Below the pieces are notes generated by a model. That model was not told the DNA's origin, ran no database searches, and saw nothing but the letters and a program-made list of their open reading frames with translations. Positions 45,113-56,100 of a DNA stretch of 64,000 bases are shown here, piece after piece. A program made the position numbers and the translations under genes. Positions within the stretch are counted from its first letter, which is position 1, and each line of letters begins with the position of its first letter. Source of the stretch: JAAYUH01 sp964640995 (GTDB lineage Bacteria; Caldisericota; Caldisericia; B22-G15); the NCBI GenBank assembly GCA_964640995.1, contig CAZXJJ010000003.1:186001-250000 (forward strand), read 5' to 3'.

Positions 45113-45534
45113 TGGATTCCTTTATCATAATAATAATCTTATACATTGTTTTATATATAATTCTTACTTTAATTAATATGATTAATCAAAAAAAGAAAAG
45201 AGAATTAATAAAAGAAAGTGAAGAAGAAATATTAGAGGAGATAAAATTAACTCCTCCTATAATTGAAAAAGAATTTGAAATAGAAGAAGAGAAAGAGAAA
45301 CTTAAGTATGAGTCAAAAGAACCTAAAAAAATAGAGATACACGAAAAAGTTCTCATAAATACACAAGAAAAGAAAGATGTAAAATTTGAAAATGAAAAAC
45401 TATCTAATGTAGAGATCTTATCTTATGAAAAAATTCCCAAAATAAAAAAAATCCTAAACTTTTCTAAAAATGATGTTTTGAAAGGTATCATATACAAAGA
45501 AATTCTCACTCCAAAATTTAAAAAAAATGATTAA
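45112..45534 (+). CDS. Small membrane-anchored protein of the flotillin operon
   Basis: 140 residues. Residues 3-25 form one membrane helix, followed by a very charged Glu/Lys stretch (about 30-105) and a final ordered-looking piece LNFSKNDVLKGIIYKEILTPKFK. Small proteins in this position are common in nfeD-floA operons (compare yqfB in Bacillus), usually ending in a helix of this type. ATG overlaps the floA stop by one base. No family with a known function recognised. Confidence 0.7.
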   Translation: MDSFIIIIILYIVLYIILTLINMINQKKKRELIKESEEEILEEIKLTPPIIEKEFEIEEEKEKLKYESKEPKKIEIHEKVLINTQEKKDVKFENEKLSNVEILSYEKIPKIKKILNFSKNDVLKGIIYKEILTPKFKKND

Positions 45535-45563
45535 TATGATATTTTTTAGATCTAAAAAATTTT

Positions 45564-45590
45564 AAGGGCTGGAAATTTTCCAGCCCTTTC
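45564..45590 (+). terminator. Terminator of the nfeD-floA operon
   Basis: Stem GGGCTGG (45566-45572) with CCAGCCC (45580-45586), plus AA/TT flanks, loop AAATTTT partly pairing, followed by TTTCATT. It lies 30 bp after the last stop and faces the end of the broken surface-protein gene. Confidence 0.8.
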
Positions 45591-45657
45591 ATTAAATTGA
45601 TGATTTAAATCAATCTTTTATTCTAATAGTAATTTTTTGTTAATCTATCATTAAAGA

Positions 45658-48600
45658 TTATAGTGTATCTATTGTTGTATTTATAGTCAATATCAAAGTG
45701 ATATCTAATATCGCATACTCACCAAAAAATGATATATCAGTACTCTTAAATCTTCTAAATGTCATCCAATCTGTATCAAATCCAATTAAAGGATTAATTA
45801 CTCTCCACTTAGGAATTGACGATGATGCTAAGTCTAACAATACAATTGCACCTGTTTTTATGTTAAAAAAACAATTAACGAAAATTACAGTAAAACTTAA
45901 ATTTTTTGTTAGAGTGATAGAAATAGGATCTATTTTTGAATTTATATTTCCATACCATCCAATGAAATACCATCCAGAAGAAGGTGTAGCAGTAAGTGTT
46001 ATTTGTGAATATTGATTATAAGGACCAGTTGGAGGATTTATTAATACTTTTCAATTGCCTAAAACGTTAACATTAATATTTGTAAAATATAGGTACTAAA
46101 GAAATGTCAGATTCAATCCTCACTCTTATTCTATGACCCTCACTATATTCACCTGATAAACCTATTACATACAAATAATCTCCAATTTTTAATCACTCTT
46201 GGTAGAGTTCCAATATAACCATCAATAAATATAATTATTTCACCACTTCCATCATCTATCTTACAAGTACTTGAATCGATTATTTTTGTAACATATCCTT
46301 CTATTTTTACAAGCCATCCTTCATTTTTTTTCTAAATTCAAATCTCCAGTTCTAAAATACTTTGGTTCATATACACTTGTCTATCCAATCCATAAGATAT
46401 CCCTATAAAAATCATCAAATTTTAACTCTGTATCTCCATTATATTGATCGATTACACCTGTTAATTGTAAAATTACACCTTCTGGAATTATTTTATCTGT
46501 TGGAAAACTTCCAAAAACTGTAATACCTCCAGTCTCATCTTATAAATAGATTACATCAAAGAATTTTCCTGAACCAGATGTAACAACACCTCTTATAGTT
46601 ACCCTCTCTCCCAATCTATCTGATACATTATTATTATCCATATCTTTTCTTGCCTATCTAATAGGAGTCACTCTATTTATCTTACACAACAAATCAACAA
46701 GATTTAGTGTAAACGCTTCATTATTGCAACCAGCCTCTCCCTCAATCCAATTTCCTGGTTCATAATTTGAAAATACCGCTCTTCCTAAAACCGCAACTCT
46801 TGCTCCATTTGGAAGAGTTTGAATTGACATAGCTGGCATATTTGAACCATTTGGATTCGAACGGTAACTATAAATATAATATCCTGCACCGACACGATTA
46901 ACACCTGAAGGTGTATCGTCGTGATTATAACTTGTTTGATTTGCATAAGCAATTTTGTGATACCATTACAGATTTTAGAATTTGTCTGAGGAAAATTATA
47001 TAAACTAACTCCCCATAAATATCCATAATTATTAATGTCATCATATATATTATCATGATTGATATTAATTCCTAATCCAAGGGAGGTGAGAAAATCATTA
47101 TATCTTGTTAGATCTTCATTATAATTTGATTTTGCTGTAAATAAAAGTGAACTGCCATTTTGAACAAAATTTCTTATTGCTTGTTTTCAGAATCTGATAA
47201 AAGTCTACTATCGGTTCCTCCTTGTGGATATGTTATAACAAGTAAATCAACACTAAAAAAGTAATGATTCTGTTATTTCTTGATATGTATGTATAAATTC
47301 TTAACCATTGTGTGTAAACAAATCTGCAAATTCTGATAGATTATATAAACCGGTTCTAGATGTATAATCGCTTTTGTGATATCTATCAATTAAAATTCTC
47401 TTTCCTAAACTTTCAAGAACTCTAAATTTTATCTTTTGAGTATTATCATGTTCGGGATCTTCTTTAGGTCCTTCTAAAACAACATAAATTGTAAATAATC
47501 CAGAAGTTAGGGGTATCCAGTTTGTTGATATGTTTAATTGTATTCCAGATGGCAAATCAACTGTTTTTGTGTCTATTAAAATTCCAGCAGCTCTTGGATC
47601 GCCTTCATAGAATTTAACTTGAAGATTTGAAAAAGATATTGACCCATAATTTTTTAATGTTGGGATAAGAGAAACTACTTTGTTTTGGAATATTGCCTTG
47701 GGCGAATAACTTAAAATAATGACTTTAAGATCAATATCAGATGGTGGTGTCCAAATTGGTGATGTAATTCCAACATCACCATCTTGTTCAACAACTCTTA
47801 AATAATACCTACAACTACCACCTTTATAAATTATTGTAAATTTTTTTTCAAATTTTTGTGAATTATTTGTCCAAGAATGAAGAACATGACCACTATTTGT
47901 TATAATTTCGACTAAAATTATTTTGTCAGAAGAGTCTGGATCATAAGTGTAAATTTCAAACTGAATATTTTCACCACTTTTAGCAGGAATAGTTGATCCC
48001 ATCAAATAATTGTTTGCTTTAAAACTCAATTTTATATTTCTATCTTCTGTACTATATGTTCTCATCATTTTAAATGCTTCAAGAACATCATTTTTGGTTA
48101 AGTTGTTTGCTATTATTCCAGTCAAATTATTTGGAGGATAACCCCAGTTTTTTGTATGGTTATCTTGTCCATTTGTTGCTCCAACATGCCAACCTTTATC
48201 AAGCGCATAAATGTAAGCATTTTCTAATCTTGCATAAGAATATTGTGGAGATCCATTTCCGACCTCTTGATGAGTTATTATATCATCAAGATCTTCATCA
48301 TAAGCAAATCCATTAAAATAATGCTACAAAAACGCCATTTTGAGTAAAATTATTCGCTTGAGTTAATGCATCATTCCATTCATTCATATCTAACCAATTT
48401 GAATGGTCTGTAATTACAAGAAAATCTATTTTAGCTACATCTCTTACATATGTAAATACATCAACCGGAGTTAAAGCACCATCTGAATATGAGGTGTGAG
48501 CATATGGAACTCCAAAATAAAAGTTTTCAGTGGTTAGTGGTTCAATAATATAAAAATAAAAATTAAAAATTTTTATTTTTCCTGATAAATCTTTTACACC

Positions 48601-49975
48601 AATTTCCACTTTATGTTTCCCTAATGATAAATCTGTTGAAGGAGTGTATGTTATTTGTGTCTCAGTTATTGTTGCATTATTTGTAAAATCTATATTATCT
48701 AATTTTAAATAAATGGTGCTTATATCAATTCCACTTGAAGGTTCTGGATCAAAATATTTTGTCGAGATTGTTGGTCTTTTATTGTAATTTGATGAGAATC
48801 TTGAAGGTGAGAGATCATAAATAATAGGTTGTATGGTTTCTCCTTCAACTATTGGACCACTTTTTAAAGATGTAGGATCTCCTGTTGCATCCACTCTATA
48901 AATATCTTTTGCCATAAAGTAGTATTGAGTAATTACCTAATTATAGTGTTATCGAAAATTTATAAAGCCTACCATCCAAATAATTTGTATCAAGATAGTC
49001 GACTCACTCATAGAAAATGGACTTCCATTTATTTCAAATCCATCCTTTAAAATATGAACCTTTGGAAAACCACTTTGAGGAGGATTGTTGTCTTGATCGA
49101 GATATTTGATTCTATACTCAAAATTTGTCGTTATATTGCCTATCTCTGGTTCAACTCCACTATTTTCATAGCCAGATTCTCCAGTCCAATCTAATGTTGG
49201 AGGACTATTGATTATTGCATTTATTGTTATCCCAGATGTAGTTTGACCAGCACTAACACAAATATTTTCAACGACACCATTAGTGTAGACAGTATTTGTT
49301 GTTGGATCCAACAATTCAATTGTATAATTACATCCTGCAGGTGCTGCTATTTTAAAATATCCAGCACTTCCTGTATAACCTTCTCTAACACCAATTATCT
49401 TCTGTTATATGAATACCAACAATTATGTTATTTAAATCTTTTACAACAACAATTTTGTTTTGTGCAGGATCATTTCCTAAATATGCATATCCTTCGATCC
49501 AAACTCCTAATGTTCCACTGCCTGTGCTACTCATATTTAATTGTAGTATGGAGATATTAGCAGAATCTCTGTTTGAAGTTCCTTCTCTAACTCTTGCTTG
49601 ATAGTAAATTGATTTAGACCAGTCAAAATTTGCATTTCCAGTTATTGAATTTCTGTTTACTTTTGTAACAATCCATCCAGACCATTTTCCATTTGAATCA
49701 ACATTAAAAGGTCATGAACTTGCCCAAGCCGTTGTATCAATGCCCTAAGTATATGGAGTTGTTCCGACATTTGCCCACCAAATTGCATATGTAAAATCGG
49801 TTGCAGGATACAATGGTAGTGCAAAACCAACTCTACTTTTAATTCTATGGGGAATTGTTTGTTAAAGTACACCATTTACAGATACGAAGACTGCAATAGG
49901 CGTTCCGTCACCAGGGGTTGTGGTTCCGGATGTACAATCAATATTTTTAAATAATTCTCTAATTCTTATTATAAT
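45658..49975 (-). pseudogene. Large secreted PHP/CARDB/OB-fold protein, heavily degraded
   Basis: Collinear open pieces on the minus strand read as one long secreted protein. From the 5' side: a domain with NFDWSKSIYYQARVREGT and GTLGVWIEGYAYLGNDPA; a carboxypeptidase-regulatory-like part; a PHP-type metallohydrolase with YAHTSYSDGALTPVDVFTYVRD, DFLVITDHSNWLD and GATNGQDNH (48915 to about 48125); a CARDB-like domain (VSLIPTLKNYGSISFSNLQVKF); a piece with NLSEFADLF; and an OB-fold-like piece RLGERVTIRGVVTSGSGKFFDV. More than ten stops and frameshifts are seen. The 5' end lacks a signal peptide, so it is also truncated. It resembles CehA/McbA-type exported hydrolases. Confidence 0.8.
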
Positions 49976-50062
49976 AGATAAAATTTTAGGTTGGATTTGG
50001 AATTAATTAAACAAATTTTAAAGTTTATGGTTTGTTAAAATATTAAAATTAACAAAAATAAA

Positions 50063-50088
50063 AAAGCTGGGAGAATTCTCCCAGCTTT
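50063..50088 (-). terminator. Terminator of the giant surface-protein gene
   Basis: A perfect 26-bp palindrome with the EcoRI-like core GAATTC; each arm is AAAGCTGGGAGAA and its complement. On the minus strand the second arm runs into TTTTTTATTTTTG. It lies 70 bp after the stop at 50158. Confidence 0.88.
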
Positions 50089-50110
50089 CAAGTCCTATCA
50101 CCCTAAATCC

Positions 50111-50142
50111 CCACAGGGATCCCATAAATAGGATCCCTGTGG
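50111..50142 (-). promoter_or_regulatory. Second perfect hairpin after the giant gene
   Basis: A 12-bp perfect inverted repeat CCACAGGGATCC (50111-50122) and GGATCCCTGTGG (50131-50142) with an 8-nt loop, starting 16 bp beyond the stop codon and before the terminator. No T run follows it, so it is more likely a 3' mRNA stabiliser or a processing site than a terminator. Confidence 0.7.
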
Positions 50143-50157
50143 TTCCTGTAAGTTTCT

Positions 50158-53100
50158 TTAGTTATACCAGAGGAATTCGATGGTTACTAATTGATAGAGT
50201 GAGTTCCAGTCAACTTTAGCACCAAAGGCTTCTGCAACAAATCTTAATGGTACAAATGTTCTGCCATTTACAATTACTGGTGCGACATCAAGAGTTACGA
50301 CTTGACCGTTGACTATTGCTGTTGGGTTGCCTACCTGTAAACCAATCGTTGTGACAACTGATTTAAGGCTTAATGTTATATTAATTCCTTTTGTCTCTGG
50401 AATCCATTCAACTTGAGCACCGAATGCCTCTGCGATGAATCTTAGTGGTACCATTGTTCTTCCATCCTTGATGAATGGAGCTACTTCAAGTGGTTCACTG
50501 AATACTCCATTGACCTTTGGAGTAGGATTACCAATCTGGAGTTCAAGTGTTGTCTTTCTGAATACTGTAACTGATGTCTCTATCTTCTTTGTATTTCCAA
50601 CAGCATCTGTTGCAACTATTGTAACTTTGTTAACTCCATAAACAAGTGTGAGTTCGATTTCCCAATCATCATTTGCAACTGTTGCTGGTTTATCATTAAC
50701 CATAACCTTTGCTCCTACTTCAACATAACCTGTTAGTTTAACCTTTGTTGATGTGATTGGTCCGACTGGAAGTATAACTGTTACTTCTGGTGGAATTGTA
50801 TCTAGAACAACTTTAACCATCTTTTCTGTCTTGTTTCCAGACTTATCTTTTGCAACAACAACTATCTCATTTTCACCTTCTTTAAGAGTTACATCTGCTG
50901 AGAATTTACCATCAGCATCAACTGTTGCCACATTTCCATTAACTATAACTGTTGGTACACCAGCATTATCTGATGCTATACCAGTAATTTTAACTGTTGG
51001 TTTATTTGTTGGGGATACTGGTTTATCAACAGTAAGTTCTGGAGCAATTTTATCTGCACCGACAACAACTACTACTTTTCCTGGTATATATCCATCTCTT
51101 GATGCTGAAACAAGAATTTCACCTGCTTCTGTTGGTTTAACCATGAATTTAGCAACTCCATTTGCATCTGTTACACCAGAAAGATTCACTCCTGCACCAT
51201 AGAGTGTAACTTCAGCACCTGCAACTGGGAAGTTAGGACCTGCTTCAACAACTCTAACTGTTACTTCAGTCTCTACACCAAAAACGAGTTCTCCTTTGAT
51301 TGTTAGATCAAGACCCTTTGCTGAATCAAAGTATGGAAGTGGCCAGCTTGAATTTCCAACTGGTGGTGAAATTCTTGTTAATTCTCTCGCATCTGCGAAG
51401 TCATGTCCAAGTGGGCTTACCACGATATTATTTGGACATACATAATCAGAGGTAAAGTCTGGTGCTCTATCATCATATGTCCAATAGAGTGGCTCACCCG
51501 CTGAATTGAATTTTTTCCACCATGGCCACAACATATCATGATACCAGAAGAAATCATCACCATAGTGGTTAACTACTGCAAGATAAGCAACTTTTGTTCC
51601 TGTTCCACGAGGTCTAAAGTTAAGTGTTGCCATTGAATTTTCATCAAGTGTTCCATATGCCCAAACTTCAACATTTCCAACAAGTTGAACTTGAATTCCA
51701 GGTCTTGCTGGAAGATCTCTATTATCTGCAGGAAGTGCATTGACAAGAAGATGATTCTCAAGTCCATAAGTTAAGTCATAGTAATTTCGATTGAATATAT
51801 CTTTGGTTAGTTCTGTTCTTGTTTCACTATTTAGAACTTTGAATTTTAAGAAGTCTATATCGACTTTTTTATTAGCGTTTGCATACCAATCTAACCATAA
51901 AGCTCTATCATTATTAAGATCTGCATTATTATATAGATTCTTTCCTAAGATTCCAGATAGAGCTCCAATATCTGTTGTAATTACAAAGAATGTTGCTTTA
52001 CCATTTTCATCAAGAGGAATAGTATCAGCTAGGGTAATTAAGCATTCATCACCCGAGAGATCTGGGAATAGTTGTCCCCAATTCCACTTATCGTAGTTGT
52101 AATCTTTGTTGTATATTGCGTTGTTTGTCCATGTTCCTGTATCTGGTGGATTTGGCACTCCATCAACGACAGTATCACCAAATATACTGAATTTTGTGAA
52201 GCCATAACCAAATTCTGGCTCTCTTGGTTCATAGAAACTATAAACTCTTCCAGCTTCATCATAACTTGTTGCAACCAAGTTAAAGTAATGAGGTGTATAT
52301 GCAACATATGGCAAGAATCCAGCATATACTCCTTCTACTTCAGGTCTACAATCTTCTGCGGGTTTTCCAGGTCCACCTATTGGTTTGCCATTACAATCAG
52401 TTGCAGTAACAGTAACTTTATAGAATCTTAAATCACCAGCAGTCATAACAAAGTCTGGGTCACCTGGGACTGTATGAACTGTTCCATTTGGATCTTCAAG
52501 GTTTACAATCTCCCATTTAACTCTTGGTAGTTCCACTACAACTTCAACCTCTCCAAAACGTTTTCTATCTGGTGTGAAAACACTTACCGTGAATTTACCT
52601 TCATCATTAGCAGTGAATCCAAGGAATTTATAAATACCCTTTGCCTTTTCAGCAAAACTTCTTGTTGCGATTACACTTGAATTCCATTTATTTTTATCAA
52701 CAGTTGAGTTTAGTAAAACTCTTACCCAATTGTTCTTTCCGTCACTTGGTCTAAAGAGCCAATTTTGAATATTTGCATCTGTAACTGTTATTCCTCCAAT
52801 TCCAACTGATAAGTTAACAGGTTTTCCATCTTTATCAGTAACAACGAATGTTAAAGGTTCACTACCATTTAATTCTGGAACAACACCTGCAGTTAAGCAT
52901 GGTCTTGTTTCGATTCTAAGGTCTTTTCTTCCAACTACTCTTAACTCTCTTTGACCAGCGAGATAAACTTCCCAATCTTCAATGTTTCCTGTTAATCTAT
53001 TTGCAACTCTTGGATTAATACCATCGTCACCATAAACGTATGAAGTTAATCTAACTGGAATAACTTCGTCATCAGCTAGTATTCCATCTGCATTGAAATC

Positions 53101-56100
53101 AAATCCAATCTCGTTGATTTGTGCACCAAAGGCGTCTGTCAAACTAAATATGTATTCGCCCTGGTTTATATTTGTCGTTAATGCGGTGTAACTTATAAAT
53201 CCACCACTCCATGCTCTTGTTGCAATGTCATAGGTACCAATAATTTCTGTTTCATATTGTTTATATGAAATCCTTCCATCACCAGTAAAGTCAAAACCAT
53301 TGTATACAGGGCTTAAGACAGGTGTGTTGTTTGTTGTATCATTGTTTACATTTAATCTTGTTCCACCTTTTGGAGTTTGACCCGAAATCCAACCATCACC
53401 AACACCAAATCTTACTCCTGTTGTTGGTCTTACTGGATGAAGAATTCCTCTATCATGCCACAAGAACATAACTACGTTATTAGCAAGTGGTTGTTTTGTT
53501 GTAATTGTTGTTTCACCATATGGAGTTGTTACATTATCAAATGGATAAACTTTTGCTGTTACTTTAAGAGTATTATCTGCATCAACTTCAAGGTCACTCT
53601 TATCTGTTACGAGTTCAACAGCGTGTACTGGGATATTTTCTGGCGTGTCCATACAAGAGGTGCAATATTTATAAGTAACTTTACTTGTTCCATAAGTTGC
53701 AGTTACTTTAATATAACCTGGTCCTGTTGGTATAATTCCTTGCAATAACACGACGTTATTAAATATCCAACCATCTTCGAATTCGAAGTTGTTGATAAAG
53801 TAGCCACCTGGGGCTTCTAAGAGTGTTGAGGAGAAAGATGTAACTGTCCATCTATCAAAGTGTCTATATGATTTTGGTAAGTTTGGAGTAGTATTGTATG
53901 TGTATGCACCATTAAATGGTCCAACCATGAATACAGGTTGTCCATCTTTACTTGCCTTTATTCCCTCAACAATTACTGAATCAGGTTTGAGATGATCACC
54001 ATCCTTATCCTTGAGAATGAATCTTATTGTGTAGTTTGTTAATGGATAATACTCAGTACCAAGTTTCCAAAATACTTCTCTAAATTGAGCGTGTCTTGAA
54101 TTAAATCCGTTTGTTAGACCAACAACTGCTGATGCACTTACTGGTCCACTATTAGGTTGTCCTTGCCAGTTATATCCCCAACCAGAACCTGGAAGGTTAG
54201 ATTGACCACCTGGATAACTTCTTAATTCCATTGTTAAGTTTCTTAATATCCACGGGAATTGATTTGTTACCGGTCCGTATGGAGGATATGGATTTCCAAA
54301 TTGAGAATATCTTAATCCGTTATCGACAATTTCAAAATCAGCAAAGTTTATATCATAAATCTTTGCTGTTTTTACAGTAACAGGAGTTGTTGTCATGTAA
54401 TCTATTAATTGGAAATCAAGATTTTGTGGATAAACAGGGTAGTCATACCAGTAGGCATTTCTTGTATCTAAATTTTGCTCTTGAATGTAGGTATTTGATA
54501 GAGGATATAAAATATTCCAGTAATTAGTTGTTGTAAATACTGTGAATTTAATTTCATCGCACTCTTTTGTAGGTGGCTTAACTGGAACCATAACCATACT
54601 ATTAACTATTACGACTGGAAGTGGATAATCAACTATTGTGTAGATTGTGTTGTTTCCAACAACGGTTTCTCCGTTATCAGGTATTCCATTTTTTAATATA
54701 TTATCAGAGAATGTCATTGCAGAGACACTTATTGGTGTGGAATTTAATATCTCATTTGGACTCCTCCAATTGTAAACATTATATGGCGCTTGGTCATTCA
54801 TCAACCAAAGATAATCAACTGATGAACCTTTCTGTAAGATATATAAATTATTATATGTATCCCTTACAAGAGCATACCATAAGATTCCACCACCACTTGC
54901 ATTTACATATGCATAAATATTTGTATCTTGGGCAGGATTAAATGGTCCAAATGGATCATCAACATCTATTAAATTATTACTATTTTCAATGTAGATTCCA
55001 AAGTTTGGAAATCTTTGATCAAGAAATGAAATACATTCTCTATCACCTCTTGCAATAATTACTTCTGGTTCAATTGGATAGAATTTTGAAAACCAGCAAT
55101 CATACATATCTCTATACACACCATCTACAAATATATAATCTGGTTCATTGTTCTCAACATAAGCATCTGCAGGGAACGGAATGGTTACATTTCCATATAC
55201 ACCATCTACTGGTCCAATAGCATCATAAATTTCGGCATAGGCAGATATTCTTACTTGTGGAAAATCATGTTTCATTGTTTTTGCAAGTGAACCTCTCCAT
55301 GGAGTAATTTCAAATCTATAGCTTTTTTGTGTTGCACTAAGATAGAAATCTCCGCCTGGAAGAACTGTTTCATATCCTTCTACATATGAAGGAGTTGGAG
55401 GATTTCCTAAATTAACTGGATGATAGCCTGGAACTTGTGCTAAAACGTGAACTTTTGCTCCTGGTGGCAATACACAATCTTCTGGTAATGAAACAATAAC
55501 AGTGTATGTTTGTTCGACTCTTAGTCTATCAACATCTTTACCTCCAGGATATGTTTCAAAAACCTTAACATCAAGAGTTATTTCTCCAGGAAGAACTGGT
55601 ATATCAAAACCTCTGAAATCACCGTATATTAATGTTAGTCCAGGATAAAGAAGTGGAGTTTGAGATTGATAACTATCATTAGCAACTACTGTATCTCCTG
55701 GGGAGATAACACCACCACCATCAATATCAATTACGTTTGTATCAGCGATTATTAATTCTGGTGATTGCGAAACTGAAGGTAGTAATTGAATTATATGTTT
55801 TACCTTAAAGAATAGTTCACCTTCAACAGGCTCTAAAACAAATTCATTATTATCAATGACATAGTCTGAATCTGTATCTAGGATATAGAGCTTATTACCA
55901 TAAAGATCTGTTACTCTTATTACTTGCCCTTGATTTAGTAGATCACCATAGTTTCCATTAACTTGTCCAAACCATTGCTCTGCAGCAACCTCTGGATCGT
56001 AATCATCCTTGGTGTTGTTTGCAATTAAAAGAGACTGAGCGTTTAAAATATTATTATAGCCGTTATCAAACCAAATCTCAAGATCTAAAAATTCTCTGCT

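Noticed and set aside
53377..53748. Long plus-strand frames inside the giant surface-protein gene and the subtilase
   Set aside because: They lie wholly within well-supported genes on the other strand, have skewed composition and no ribosome sites.
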